64,000 nt of DNA from Pelodera strongyloides (GCA_036852015.1 JAANDG010000069.1:1-64000); one strand, 5' to 3'. Counted from the stretch's first letter, positions 47,110 through 63,758 are shown. Program-made: numbers and translations. Notes: generated by a model from the letters alone, not told the origin.

Positions 47110-48363
47110 TGGTATAATTCGAAGAGAAGACACATCAATTACAAGCTTTCTAAACAACATTCCATACCAAGTTGTGACTACTACAAAGTTCAGTTGCATC
47201 AGATATATAATTGATTATTCATTCACACATTCACACTCCCCCATTCAACGACACACACGAAACCAAGCTTACACGTGTCGTGTCGGTCGACATCCAATAC
47301 AATAGATTAAATCATGAACACCACGTTTTCGACATTCAATATCTAATCCAAATTCACAGAAACTGACACAAAACTGGTATACTTATTGAAACTAACAAAG
47401 TTAGATTCCATTTGCATAAAAACGGTTGCCTTTCTTCACTAAATATACCAATGAACACAATCAGCAATGATAGAATGTAATGAGACGATAATATTGAGAC
47501 TGAAGGTTTCCCTCAGTTAACTAAACTGGATGGAGTATACAGTAAACACAAGACAAGTACAAATTCATATTCCCAATCATAGAAGCACCACTATGTTACG
47601 TTGGCAAGCGGAAGCTATAACCACGTGGACCCAAATCACAGTGTGTGCCATCCGAAGAGACCCCAGAGAGAACAGAGTTTATGTTTCAAGCAGAGGCCAA
47701 ATGCGTCAAACCAAAGTGATTAATCCGTTCGATAGCTCCGTATTGTTCTATGTTAACTAACATTATGAATCACAAATTCGGCAATAATAGGACCAGCACT
47801 TACACGCCATTTGAGGGATAGGGACTAAAACTACACGCCGACAAACTAAAACCCTTTTTTTTAATATTATCGACTTATTAAATAACACCACAGGGTGTGC
47901 ATCACAAATTATATGATGAAGAGAAAGTGTTGATTAGCAAACGGGTAATTGGGAAAGATAAAATAGTGCATAGTACCTGCCTCAGGCATTTCACAATTTT
48001 GCAAATATTTAACTCTTATATCCAATGAATGTTCACTTCAATCAATACAATGTCCGCTTATGATATCTCTTGTTAAAATGAGTCAACCTTATCTAATGTC
48101 AATAGAGACACTCGGGAGCAAATAGGGGAGCCAAGCGCCCGAGGCGGAAGAGTCGACGTTTTTGACAGGAAAGCAAGAAACAGCACTCGATATGGTATCC
48201 GAATGAACCAAAGAAGAAATACCTCTTTTTTTAATTTTGAAGTTTCAATATTGATCTAATGTCAATACGTGAACCTAACATCTTTTAAAATCGTTCTCAG
48301 TCATTCATACATTCCTATTCAGACACAGGCAGGTAAAGGACTGTAATTAACAAACTTATAAAT

Positions 48364-48368
<5 letters not shown>

Positions 48369-48414
<46 letters not shown>
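48369..48414. repeat. Poly(A) tract, 46 bases
   Basis: An uninterrupted A run in the divergent GMPPB/DNAJC25 region. No retroposed gene lies next to it. Confidence 0.9.
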
Positions 48415-48415
<1 letters not shown>

Positions 48416-49972
48416 AATTAACATAAAAAAAGCAATATATTCTACATGGAAGGGGGAAGGGGGAACGAGGGCGCGCGCATCAAACTACAGACTACAACAA
48501 CTGCAAAAAGGCGCACAACACGGCACATATTTTCGCACGTTCCGTGCATAAAATGTGGGACAATTTCAAATTTATTCAATTTATCGTTGCCGACCAATCT
48601 TATCCACAAATGCTAGAGGAATGTATATGATAAGGAAATAATATGTCTATTAAATAAATATATGATCAAGAATTTATATCGTCTCTAGTGTACTCACATA
48701 ATCTTTTCAAAAATGTTCTGACATCCGTTCAAAAGTCACTGAATCTCTCAGTCTCTCAGCTTCCTATTCTCCATCTAAGTCCCCTAAGACAGTTTCCTGT
48801 GCGCTTGTAAATCGAAAGAACGAGCCAGATCCCAGCGCAAGTACTTGTCGATCCACAAAGGGCTCGCACAGCAAGTTGTCGGCTCTCTGCACTTCTCAGA
48901 CTATACCTTCACTCCCAGTCTCTTGTTTTCTCTCTCTCTCTCTATCTTAGATTATCCCTTATATCTCCCTCTCTAAATTTCTACTTCTCCTTCTTGCACA
49001 ACGAGAACGTTAGCGAATGCCATAACCGGCTAGTCTGACCAGACCACGTAAGCGCCCATAATACTAACTACGTTTCTGATTATTGTTACTGCTTAAGTAG
49101 CCATTTATTTCACTGCAGAATATAATTCTATAATAATCCATGTTTCGTATTTTGCTTGCAACATTCACTTAAATATAGCAGATGTTTTTAACATCGGGCG
49201 GGAATATGCATAGTAATAGTAATAAGCCACGAAGCAAACAAAAATGTTCACCAACCAGCACTATTGTTTCCTCTCGCGCTTGGAACTAGCTCGTTCAGTA
49301 TCACATCACTTTTCTCTTTACTATTACTGTTACGTTGGCATTGTTTGCGTTTGTGGTGTCCCATTTGTTTCTGAAAACATATATATAATAATAGCATAAC
49401 TCCACCCACACTCTCAGTACAGTACCACCAGTAGGAACAGATTATTAGACCTCACTATGCTAAAAAAAAACAATTTTAGATGGAAGTTGGATTGAATTGA
49501 CCAACTGACGATCTCTTCAATAAAATAATGAAGTGAAGTCGTCAGTTTTAGTAAAATTTGAGTACACCCAAGCAATTAATAAATACGGCATATATTCAAA
49601 TTGATATGCAAATTAGAGTCTCATTGTAATGAAGCTCAGCATTAGCATAAACATCCAGCCCCGTCCCCTTCAAAAAATCTCAAATCCACAACCCAGTGAT
49701 TTGTACCAAAGCTCACCACTTTGCCCAAACCTTCCCTCTTATTGTAAGCTGTAGGTGCCAAGATCCACTATAAAGCTCATGTCGATACTCTTTATTTTGA
49801 TAATTGTACTGTACCAGGAATAACTGAATAACCATAATATACTCGTTAAGTTTGTCGATTGTCGTTTACACTCTACCCGTCACTCCTCGTGTTAATGTTC
49901 ACAATCTTCTCGTTCAGAATTTAAACACAAAGTTTCAGGGCCCGCAGCACCCTCGAGCACAAAAGGGTACAA

Positions 49973-52524
<2,552 letters not shown>

Positions 52525-54310
52525 ATCGTGCACAAACCAATGAAGCAATCACTATACCCAAAATTATACTTCACATACCTTTACAATTTTGCACTGTACC
52601 CGTAGACAAGGTATCGCGACTTTTCCTGCTCCCAGGTTACCAAAGAGAACCTGAAAGCTTCCAGCATAATACTTCCATATATGGAAGCTTTTCCTAAATC
52701 ACTGTTCATCTTTCTTACTTTTGTTTTCTCTCTTCGTTCCATGCACATTTATTGCATACGATATTTATTCCTATTTGTTTTGTGTTATGGGTATGAGATA
52801 CATTCATGTGTCTTTCTTGGTGTTTTTAAAACTGATTGTTATTATGTGTACCTTTCAAAGTGTTAAAAAAATTATATCTTCCAAATAAATTATTAAAACA
52901 CGTCTCATAAAAAGTACGATAAACAGAACAGAACATAAAATGTGTTGTAAATGTGATAACGACCTGGTGCAAAAACCACGAGTCAAACAAACATATTCGT
53001 AACAAATGATTTATTTTTAAATATAGGTCAAACCCAACGATTATAAAACGCTTGCTTCTTAATTGTAATCAACTGCATGAATTTAGATCCCTAATTAAGG
53101 ACAACTCTCGAAAAAAATAAATAATAATAATAACCATAGGGACGGTTACTACGAAAATACATTATTCAACAATATTAAATGCCTCAACACTGGAACATTC
53201 CCATTTAAAATTGAAAAATACGGTGTTTACTGGCCCCAAAGAATAAAAATTAGTTATACAACAATCAACAGTAAACAAAAAAAAATCGGTAAATTCAGCT
53301 AGACTCTACAATTAGATGACGGGACTGTGGTCGAAATATCAAAAAGTTAATACATAAGGAAAAAAGTTACCGTAAGTTCCGTGTTGTGTAAGAAGAAAGT
53401 AGAAGTAAGAAGTAGATAACCATGGAGAAGAGAACATTGTTCTCAAAACAAAAACACTTCACTCGCGTCCAACATACGCCCTCTTTTGGAATGTTTGTGC
53501 TGAGTTTGCTCACAGAAGCTGAAATGTTACAAGTGCCAGGAAATCACCTACCGTCACGGTTGACTCCACACAATATTTAAACAAATATATACAGAAAACA
53601 AGAAAAGCAAACCTCTGATGTGTCCCATCCCAAAACTGAAAATCCCCATTAACTGCCTAATTAATTCACACCTACCGTTCTCGCTAATACGCAAGCCCGC
53701 TTACAAACCCCGAGCAGAACAGAAAGTTTTGTGATTATCAAAACAAGAAAACAAGTCTTACCGGCACAAAGAGATGAGCAAGTTAAGTTATTGCTTATAA
53801 ATGCATGACAAATTCAACTCATATTTATGGAACCCACGATCACAAATATTAATCAAATTAAAGGAAGGCAGAACATGTTTCCCACCTGCAAGATTACTAG
53901 GGAAGAAAACACTGCTAATTTAATCCAATGTACCAAAAAAGAACCAAAGTCCTAACGCGACAACTATTGATAATTAGCGCTTACCTGGTGGGGACTAACC
54001 TTTTTAATTGCCAGCAAGCGACCCTCAATTTTAGATTGTACGAAATCAGATGGCAAAACATGGAAGCAGATACATGAGTATAATATAATACATTATCCAT
54101 ACATTGCTTGATATTAATTGGAACAAAAACATAGCGGCAAATGGCTAATGAGTGCGTGATTCATAGAGAGAAGAGAGAGAAAGACAATAGAGGTTTAGAA
54201 GACATAAAAGAACTCGGCTCATCACCGTAACAGAAAACACTTACCTGTATTTGCCTTGTACATACTCACAGAAAAACTGGCCACGCAACCCGCTTGGAAG
54301 AGTACGAGTC
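52525..54310. other. Convergent DNAJC25/BuGZ 3' region
   Basis: AT-rich DNA between two converging genes, presumably including both 3' UTRs; AATAAA occurs near 52884. A 61-codon open frame at 52681-52866 has no recognisable domain. No RNA gene or repeat family was identified. Confidence 0.5.
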
Positions 54311-57300
54311 CTAACGGAGATAGTTGTGCGATGTGTTGCTAAGCATCATGGCACGACGCTCTTCCTGCAATCAATACGCTTTGCTTAATTAGTGAATAAA
54401 TCATATTCCCTGGCATGCTGTGGGCTTTCCTTCCTGACTGCACATGTAACTTTTCTTCTTTCTCAAAAGATCGGGCTCATGGCTCAAGGACAAGGGAAAA
54501 GAGATTTGGGGAATTTTCTTAGGCTAAAACTCTGGGATGATTGCAGACAAATTATCATGTGCAATCGTAAATCTTTTCTTTAATGAGTAATTAATCACGA
54601 GCAATTTTTTTTATTAATTTTAAAATAGTATTCTTCAAACGCGTAACGTTTCAACGAGCTACCGTAGCATAATCAAACAAAAAACTCACCAATGATACCG
54701 TATGGTCATCTGGATGCATTATTCTCGTCTTCGCTCCAAGTTTACTGGCTGCTGTGGGAGGTGGAGGGATAGGTTGGGGAGCCGATGGTGGTAGACCTCA
54801 AAATGAAGCGAATATAAATTAACATAAGGTCATAAAATTATCATCTCTGCATACTATTCTAACTTCAGTGAAACATAGCAAACCACCTTCATTTCACGCC
54901 TGAACCAGTTACCAACCCAATTTAATGCTCGCTCTCTTGCATCATTTCCGCATTTCTTCTTATTTTTTTTATTTAAATCAAGAAGCCAAGTTAAAGCAAG
55001 AAAAATAAAACACAATCGCTTACCCTCTTCCCTTGCAGGAGGTGCAGATCGATCTCCCCTTCCATGAGCATAGTCCGAGGAAGGTGCTCCCCTCCCGTAG
55101 TCTCCGGATGCACGGCGGTCACCGCGATCATTATCTCGACCATATGATGGAGGAGGAGAACCACGTCCATTACCCTATATAGTGACAATGAATTGGTGGA
55201 CTATTGGGGAAACACAACATACGCCACAGTGACGATAAGAAAGTAAATTGGCCGAAACTAGTTGGATACGCGGGGTATTTCTTACTTTTTTCGGACATCA
55301 CATTACGCATCTCAACTCAACCCGCTTTAAAACCATCTTATCAATACTTCTAAACCTAAAAATGTATCCACGTAACGAGCACTGATTTAGAATGGCACTT
55401 CATTCGTTATTTTTGACAAATTGCTGAAGATATGTCCAACCTCGGCTTCCGTCTTCCGTCGTAATTGTGTTGTTCAAAAAAATGCACGAGCACATTAACA
55501 ATACTAAAAAGGACTGAAACCCTACCCGATCATCCCGCCCTCGATCTCTGTCTCTTCCGTAGTCACGATCACGGTCCCGGTCGCGGTCTCGCCATCTGAA
55601 AGAAAGAAATGTGTATTTTCATTCAATCGATTCGCATTCTCTTCTCAGGAATATTTTTTTTAGTTGGACACTGAACACCACTCACTACGTTTTGCGTTTT
55701 TAACGGACAAGTCGAATCGTCCAATGATGAACTAATATTAAACGAACTCCTACTAGTGGCATAGCCTTCAATTAAAAAAAAAGTAATGGTTACGAAACAC
55801 CATCAAACGAAAATCAGAAAAAATTTTTTGTATGAACTCGCACTGAAGACATAAACATACCCAAAAAATATCTGCAACAATGCACCCCAGCCCAAATGCG
55901 GGGGTGGGGCGACTATTTTATAGACAAAATGAAATGACAATAAAATAAACCCACTTGTCATCTCTGTCTCTATCTCGATCATCTCTACGGTCTCTAGTGT
56001 ATCCATATTCTCTATCGTCCCTCCTATCTCTGTCATCTCGACGATCGTCTCTGCCTCGATCTCCTCTAAAACACGGCAACATTTTATAAACATCATTATG
56101 TTAAGCCTTTTCAGTGGGTGTACATCCCTCCTTCAATAAAAAAATACGCAAACGGACAGTAGATATGAGGAAAGCAAAAAAATGGTCGTTTCTTTACACG
56201 CTTAGTTGTCCTAAAACTTATCTAAACCCAACCCAAGTGAACAAAACTTCCAGACGTTCTGAAATCACCATTGGCAAATAATTCCACTATGTTAGAGGTT
56301 CAGTAGAAATTAAAAAAAACGCACCTATCCATTCCAAAACCTCTGTCCCTCTCCTTTTCTCTATCGGGCACGGGTTCGTCCCCAGGGCGGGGTCCGCCGA
56401 ATGGAGGTCGATCAGAGCTTGGACCACCTGAAACTAAACGCACAATACTCGTATACATTAAAGCGAAATACCGGCCGGTTTTTGAAACTCATCGCGGACA
56501 ACTGAATTATTACGTATTTATGCTAAGTTGCTCGAAATCCGCTAGACTTTTTATTCTAATTTGTGGTCATTTGCATACGCTGCACAAGATTGCTGATGTG
56601 ATGTACTCGATTACTCGATGCGCTTCAAAAACCAGCCGGTATTTCGCTTTAAATCATCAACAAATCGTGCGTCGAAATCCCTTTTTCCAGTTTTCGCTTC
56701 AATACGTCATTCAGAAAACGTGAATCACTGAATCAGACAGGAGTTTTTCCATATGAAGTGAACCCACAATAATTTGACCACGACTATGACTACAAAGTAC
56801 AAATGACTCACTCAAAAGTGCAAACGTGGTTCAGTTACACAAACAACTAACAAAAAACCCCTACCCATTGGTGGTGGTCCACTAGGCATGAAAGGCGGAC
56901 GTCCATGGCCCAGAGGTCCGCTTTGGGAATGAGGCGGACCACCGTGACCGTGACCAAAGGCACCGGGAGGTGGGGGTCCCATTCCGGGTGGCATGGGAGG
57001 CATTCCTCCGGGAGGGAATGGTGGGAACGGTGGCATACCGGGCATACCTGCATAAACCATGTCATAGTTTTCGTGAAAAATTGGAACCAAACGAAAGACC
57101 TCCTTACTACATGGTGGATTCGGCTTACTCATTTCCCGATTCATAGTATTTAACATTTCACTCACTATTATTTGGCATTTGGTCCTTGCATAAAAAAGTT
57201 TTATATAAATACAAAATAGCGTTTTTTTTTCTACGGCTTTTTAGATACTATACTCTAGGGAGATCACAACTTATATTACACTGCTACATGACAAATGTCA

Positions 57301-59233
57301 ACCGCAAGATAAAGATAAAAATGTATTTCAAAAGGACAACCCATAAAATAAAAAAATACCAAATGGAGGTGGCGGTAGAGGAGGCATTCCGGGCGGAAAC
57401 GGAGGGAACATTCCAGGCGGAGGCGGACCTGCGAGTAAGAGTAAGGAATATAATTATAATTACCGAGCTATAATTAACAGGCGTCCTCCGATCCTATCTT
57501 CCATCCAAGAACAGAGAAAAGATAAATGATTAACTGAATGAATTATTAATTACAGAGGAAGAGCTACTTATTGTTAGCTTCCTATCGCTACGTATAAATA
57601 CACGCAGCGTTAATGAAGGCCAGGCCAGCTTGTATAGTATTCCTGTATATTTATTTAAGACAGTACACGACTACCTTACATTCTCAGCTGTACCTTTCTG
57701 TTCTATAATTTATTTATTTTTGTTTTGTGACCGAACCAGAATATTACAAGTTGCCAGAATAGGCATGAAACCGGTGATAAATAACATAAGTTACAAAGTT
57801 TGAAAGTTACCCAAAGCAAAAGACCAAACAATAAGGATACCTGGCGGCATTCCTGGCATTCCCGGTGGAGGCATCGGAGGCATGGAAATACTGTCCATTC
57901 GGGGATGTTTCGCAGAAGGCTCGTCATCTTGAACCTCTGAAAGAACACACATGGTAAGTGGTATTATTATATAATATGGTTCACGTTGATCGGTCTTTCG
58001 TCTTTTTTACACAAATGTCAGACAATGACAGATACGTAGCCATAAATGAAACTCATTTCTTGATTCAAGCCGATTAGCGCAATATGATCAATTTTTCAAG
58101 CATTTATTTTTCCTCTTTAATGAAGTTCAATTAATTTATTTAGTTTTTAATATTCACCATTTCAATGTGTTAACAAATAATAAAATGTTTTTTGTTTTTA
58201 TGTACATGATTATATGAAAAAGATAACGAACGTCCTCTTTGGGCTCCCTCGGGTAATCCACTCATTCCATATATCTCCAGTTCACTGGAATCCCTACCGG
58301 GAATAGCCGAGTGCACCTTGGTTACCGTCTCCTTATGGACCTACAAATGAAATGAATTAATCACAAGATAATCTAAGCCACTCGCCGAGCTCATCACCAC
58401 CAAACCGTCTGGCGAATTTTGATGTGTGGATCAAGTTTCTGATCTCAGGACCAGGGTCTAACCATCATGGCGTGAACTGTGTATTAAACACTGAAGATTT
58501 GAGCAATTTCTCATATTCTTCGGCAAAATAACACTGCACCGCTGGAAGAACGGAGTAGAAACCAGATATACATCCCACATGTTCATTGAAAATATGCAAT
58601 TTTCGGGTATCCTCTGGGTATCAATTTATAACAGTGGCTTGGCTGAACATTTAGTCAATATATGTAGTTGTATACCGACCTGCATGCAGTGGATTGATAA
58701 ACCGGGTCCGGAGAACAACTTTTTGTGGCAAATGTGGCACTTAAAGTGCTTTGCCTTTTGATGTTGAATGAGAATTTTTTCATCGTCAAATTCTCGATTG
58801 CAGTACCTAAATATAAATATTTATTATCGATAACGATGAGCTGAATAATGCCTAGCTTTCATTGCTGATGTACTACACTCACGATAAGTGATTGTGTACG
58901 CGCACAGCGCAGTCATTTGAAGCAACCAGAAAAAGCACGACATAACGCGTCACACGAGGACGCCTTAACGATATTCTTCACTATTACAGTCAAATACACA
59001 AATGCACCATTGGCTACGCGGATGGTTGGTTGGTTCAAATTTATGCTGATTTACACATCTATGACCCCTGAAAAAACGGTCAAAATATACATTTCTTTCA
59101 CGGATACAAGGGAATGTTTGTGCATGCCGATGCCGGGCCCGACTAGCGCATTTTCTGCTAGATTTAAGTGCGAATGACCCAGGGAAACCCACCAGCACCA
59201 AGGCTTCTCGACCTTCTTCTTCTTGCGTCCCAT
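54311..59233 (-). CDS. BuGZ / ZNF207-type zinc-finger protein
   Basis: Twelve exons join in phase: 59193-59233, 58680-58806, 58232-58340, 57841-57936, 57360-57428, 56865-57047, 56325-56427, 55955-56065, 55526-55595, 55024-55174, 54690-54796 and 54311-54364. The N terminus [20 protein letters not shown] and the two C2H2 fingers ([20 protein letters not shown], then [19 protein letters not shown]) are nearly identical to human ZNF207, followed by [20 protein letters not shown]. BuGZ binds microtubules and the checkpoint protein Bub3 and acts in spindle assembly. The middle is Pro/Gly/Met-rich low complexity, then an unusual RD/RS-type block ([20 protein letters not shown]) not typical of vertebrate BuGZ. 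The C-terminal [17 protein letters not shown] resembles the GLEBS-like Bub3-binding motif of BuGZ; I take it as the likely Bub3 site. The stop follows SHNYLR. An ATTTCAG acceptor lies 16 bases before the ATG. Confidence 0.93.
56458..56652. repeat. MITE, TTAAAGCGAAATACCGG family, intact copy
   Basis: TTAAAGCGAAATACCGGCCG at the left and CCAGCCGGTATTTCGCTTTA then A at the right form the ends, each with a TTAA. It contains TTTATTCTAATTTGTGGTCA and TTGCATACGCTGCACAAG. A short duplication (TCGATTACTCGATGCG) lengthens this copy. It lies in a BuGZ intron. Confidence 0.93.
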
Positions 59234-60956
59234 TGTGTGTGCTTAGTTTCTGAAATATTAAACAAATAACTAATGACAGCATGTTGCGCATGGTTGAACA
59301 ATAATCGACGGTAAGGTAAAAAAGCAAATTAACATGTTCCGCGGAAATTGAAGCTGAAGAACTGCTCATTTTCAAACTTCCTCTTCGTTCACAATTAGCA
59401 TGGAAAACTAAGTCCATGAAGAACAAACATCATTCCATAGGAACTTTTCACTCCTGCGGTCACTCAGTAATTCCGAACCGGCTACTCGTTTAAGTATAAC
59501 CCACAAATTCGCCACAAAATGAAAGCGCGGAAACAATTGCCCTGTCCATGTTTGCGATTCGCACTTGCGAAAACGACAAATGCCTGTCCATGCTCAGGCC
59601 ATTTTACATGGATGTCAAATGCCTATCGTAACCCATGCGAATAACGCATTTTGCATGGTCCCGCAGCGAAAGTGTATCAGATCCGTACTATTTGAAATAG
59701 ATCTGTACTATATGAAATAGATCTGTACTATTTGAAATAGATTCGTACTAGATTCAAGATCGCTGCGGGTTTTACATTGACTCGAACACCACGGACGGAC
59801 AGGCATTCGTCATTTTCGCAAGTGCGAATCGCATACATGGACAGGCCAAATGAGAAGACACCAAAATGGTCAGAACATATCGAAAAGAAGTTTCATGCAG
59901 AACTACTACGATGGGTTTTATTTGTTGTTTGAATATCGAAATTTGCTTCAAAAACAAAAAAAATCGGAAAATTTGAAAACTTCTGTGAAAAAAATATTCA
60001 GCGTTGACTAACTACAGAATTGCACTATCCACCGTATTCACATGCTGCTGTTATATAGAAAGTAGAAAGTGCGGCAATCTACCACTGGGAGTTTATATAT
60101 AACAATCAAATTTCATGTACCACTTACTATTCTTCGGAAAACGAAAAAAAAAATAATAATAATAATAAAAAAATAAAAAAAGATGAAATATATAAAAGGA
60201 AATATTCATCATTGTTATTTGAAAGGACCACGACTGGTTAATTCTATACGGAAACTCGTTCAGTCAGGGATTTGAAACTTTGCCGATTTCACATTTCGTA
60301 GCACCTCATTCAACATAAGAAATTTAGTGCCTGGGTCTCTTTGAATAAGGTAATACCGTACCCACAAAATGCTAAATTAAACCCATGAATAAGCTTAATC
60401 GAGATCATGTTCTTGTCTCATTTTGTAAATAAAATACTGTACATTCTTAGGCGAAGGACGATCCATCGCAACATTTTTTTTCATTTTCAGGGGTGATTTA
60501 CTGTATAATGTTTTTTTTCTCGCCGCGCTCCAACAACATTTATAATCCGAGGGTTGTTTGGCACTCTTTTTAATTACATAGTTCGAAACACAACTAGAAA
60601 AGCACAATATTACATTGGCATTATGCCATTCGTGTAATGTTTTTTTTATTACATTTATGTATGAAAGTTCCGGCTTATTCGGAAGACCAAGCTATTACCT
60701 AATTCATTTGACAACTTCTGTCACGACGCTTTTACTTGAAAGAAAATGCCCTAAAAAGGGGACTTATTTACTTGTTCGATATCAGCAGGCTGGGGACCAC
60801 TCGGTGCTCATAACTACAGTATGAGACCAACTTAAAACATGCTAATTATCTCCTTGTATACACTTTACTGATTATCTGTAGCCAGTGGCATATAATTTTT
60901 GAAATGCAGATTGAAGGTTTAACATTTTCAGAAGTTCTAACTGTTTCGGGAATATT
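59234..60956. other. Upstream region of BuGZ, with a foldback element
   Basis: Divergent spacing between BuGZ (minus) and the exon at 60957 (plus). It holds the 59541-59846 inverted repeat and AT-rich low complexity (AATAATAATAATAAAAAAAT near 60150). A TTTTCAG at 60925-60931 is the likely acceptor before the 60957 ATG. No further gene was recognised. Confidence 0.5.
59541..59846. repeat. Foldback element with internal ATAGATCTGTACTATTTGAA repeat
   Basis: CCTGTCCATGTTTGCGATTC with GCACTTGCGAAAACGAC at the left is mirrored by GTCATTTTCGCAAGTGC and GAATCGCATACATGGACAGG at the right. Between the arms are three to four tandem copies of a 21-base unit (GTACTATTTGAAATAGATCT) at about 59685-59750. 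It is probably a MITE. Confidence 0.8.
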
Positions 60957-61094
60957 ATGTCACTTCAAGACACAGAACTTCAAGAAGACTCCATAGCTAT
61001 AGCCGTGGACATTCACAGCGTTCCTCATTCTGAAAAGATCGAAGAAAACCTTGCTGTGCAGAAACCACACCAAACACAACACAAAAGTCACGAA
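60957..61094 (+). CDS. First exon of an unidentified gene
   Basis: After a TTTTCAG acceptor, ATG opens a 46-codon frame (MSLQDTELQEDSIAIAVDIH ... QTQHKSHE) ending exactly at a strong GTGAGTG donor. The composition is acidic and polar with no membrane segment or known domain. The acceptor just upstream of the ATG follows the pattern of other genes here. Later exons were not found with confidence; candidates are at 63640-63680 and 63890-63995. I do not recognise the product. Confidence 0.5.
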
Positions 61095-61696
61095 GTGAGT
61101 GACTTGAACAGGAAAGGTTATAGAGGATAACATATAAACTATTACTCTGAATCAGTGATAATTTAGTTGTTTGTTGATACTATATTCGTCACCTCACGGC
61201 ATTACATCTACTGGCTGCTTGGTACATTCAAGTGAATGAAAAGACAATCGTTCTGTGATTCTAAGCCGCTTGGGAAGCCGAAACACGTAGATTTTAGGTT
61301 TTTAGTACTATTGAAAAACAATCATCTTATTGGCTATCTATTTGAGAAACAGCGCAAAAACGATGCATTGGACATTGGACACTTTGTGTGAATAATGGCC
61401 TCATACCTTGTTGATTGTACTTTGAGTGATAATTGAAATGCAAGAGCTCGATATGAGATAATTTTTGTCTTTTTTTGCACGATACCTATATTATTCACTA
61501 AATGGACGGAGTTTCTGAATTACAGTTATTTTATTCGATAATGTGCAATAAATACAGAAATATAAGTCCATACATAGGAACATAGGCATAATTTCTTATC
61601 AGTGAATCAAGTAACCTTATCAAATAAAGTTGACACCTTAGATTCCTTGTGACTTGTGCTCGAAATCAATATAATTGATCAACTAATGTACTGGCA

Positions 61697-61824
61697 TTCT
61701 TCTTATGCAGCGTATGCAAATGAACATAAATTAGAATAAAAAATCGAGGTAAATTCGAGCAAATTACCATAAATTCGTAAGAAGTCAGTTGTCCACGATG
61801 CGTTTCCAAAACGTTTCGCTTTAA
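61697..61824. repeat. Truncated MITE, TTAAAGCGAAATACCGG family
   Basis: TTCTTATGCAGCGTATGCAA, ATGAACATAAATTAGAATAA, AAAATCGAGGTAAATTCGAG, then GATGCGTTTCCAAAACG and TTTCGCTTTAA. The order corresponds to one half plus centre of the intact element in reverse orientation. The GCTGATG-side arm is missing, and CCGGTCGGTA has been lost from the remaining end. Confidence 0.8.
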
Positions 61825-62288
61825 AATTTCTTGAATACTAACATCTTCCTATTCGCACAGAACATCTCACAATAAAATTCATAACATGTTGTTCGTTTAT
61901 AAAGATACTATATGGAATCAACTGCTTATATTTTTCACTTAATTATCAGTTTCTTTTTGATAGTGTTTATCGGAATTGTAGATTGAACATAAAATCTATC
62001 GCTTAGTGGTCGCGGGTCTGCATTGTTTTATTTGTTTAGCGAGTCGCTTTTCTGTCTAAAGAGCTTTTTCAGCTAGTCTTTTGGGTCTGTTTTGCAAAGC
62101 AAATTGCAATATTTTGGTTTGTTTTTCTTACAAAAAAGCCATTTTGTGAAATTTCTTTTCAAAGTATAATGTATGCATTCTAGGGAAACAACATCATGAA
62201 AGTCCCCTAACACTAACTGGTTCATTTTATTTTCAAAATCATGCTATTCTGATGTTTTCCATATTTGTATTTTACAACATTCATGAAA

Positions 62289-62517
62289 TTAAAGGGAGAG
62301 GCCCATGAGAAAAAAGTTTTCCTCAATTTACTTGCGCAGAATGTCCAGAATTTTAGAAATATTACTGTAAAAACAGCATTTCTTTGCACCATAACTCTGT
62401 GAGTTCTAGGTTCTAGGTGCAAAGAAACGCGGTTTTCACAGTAACATTTCTGAAATTCCGGACATTCTGTGCAAGTAAGTTGAGGAAAACTTTTTTCTCG
62501 TGGGCCTCTCCCTTTAA
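62289..62517. repeat. MITE, TTAAAGGGA family, copy 2
   Basis: TTAAAGGGAGAGGCCCATGA at the left and TCGTGGGCCTCTCCCTTTAA at the right are complementary. Pairing continues through AAAAAAGTTTTCCTCAA, CAGAATGTCCAGAATTT and GCATTTCTTTGCACC to a tight loop near 62400. The ends match the family at 2182-2580 but the interior differs, so the two share termini rather than being full copies. Confidence 0.85.
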
Positions 62518-63758
62518 CAATTAATTTATGCAATAAATCATGACTGAGGAATTCTGCAGTTTGTATCCAAATTTATGCTAACTAGTGAAAAGTTAATAGT
62601 GTTCGTGAAATTAGAATGACAATCATGTTCAATCTCACTTTTTGTACATTCCTGATTTACGATACACTAATATACATATTTTATTATTAAACACGAAGGT
62701 GTTTTAAAATCGCTTAGCAACGGGAGAAACCAGGCACGGTTCAGAAATTCAAATTCTAAAATATATATAGTTTGCTATCCCGCATATGTATTTATTTAGA
62801 TAATATATATATATATTATGTACACTTTGTAACTAATTAAACAACATTTTATTTCCCTATAAATTGTTAAAGCATGCAAATCATTTCGTATACCGTATTT
62901 TTTGAATATTAACCACATTTTTTGGCTACACTTGGTTATATTTGATCACTTTGGCGACAGATTTTTTATTTTTTTTATTCGAATGATCACCTTTAGTCTT
63001 TACATTTTAAATAACAAGAAACAAGGGCGTTAGACAAAGATCTTTCTAGATATGGCATGCATTCAAAAAGCATCTTGATTTCTATCTGTCCGATTTGCAT
63101 AAAATATAAGAAGGTGTAGAACCGGACAATGACCAAATATCTCATGCCATTTCATAGAAAAAAACATCTCCCCTTTATTTTAATTCACAGGAATAGTTCC
63201 TGAATCCCTGGTTTGTATAATACTTTGCAATTTATAAACTTACTAGTGTTATTAATGTGTAAAGACAGTAAAGTACAGAGTTTTTTTTTTGTAATTTTGC
63301 AGAAAATATAGAAATTGAAAGTGTTTTACATAGTTTTGAACGTCTCAGTGTTTTCTTTCGAGAGCCAGAACTGACTCAGTCAGAAAAGTAACACATTTCA
63401 AACTCTTGAATTATTTTCCACTATTGATCGATCATTTGTGCTCATTTCATTTTTCTATTCATTCAATTTTTCTATTAATTCATGATGCTTTCCGTTTTGT
63501 GGAAAATCTATTCATGAAATACAATACGACCCTTTTCCCTTTGTTAAATCCGTTGTCACATCGGTTTAATAACAAAAAAAAATTAGCTAAAATCTGATAT
63601 TTTATGGGAATTTATCATTTTCACTCCCCAACAGTAAATTAGCGCTAGAATGAGACGACTGCTTATGAAAATGCTTCGGGTACGTACGTTTTGCTAATTC
63701 AGAAAATGTAGAGTTTCTCTGGCTAGAGGTTCACTATACTATACTATGAGACATCACA

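Larger units (their letters stand above)
46933..49972. other. Divergent GMPPB/DNAJC25 upstream region
   Basis: This 3 kb gap separates two genes that point away from one another and must hold both promoters. It contains a GAGGCCATATTCACC MITE (46978-47109), a 46-base poly(A) (48369-48414), CT-rich low complexity (48929-48948) and an acceptor TTTCAG at 49931-49936 shortly before the DNAJC25 ATG. A 76-codon open frame at 47530-47760 has no recognisable motif. Confidence 0.5.

Noticed and set aside
60615..60824. Segment KKGTYLLVRYQQAGDHSVLI, which resembles the core of an SH2 domain
   Set aside because: The rest of an SH2 domain is absent, the frame begins at a TTG rather than ATG, and no splice sites support it; likely coincidence.
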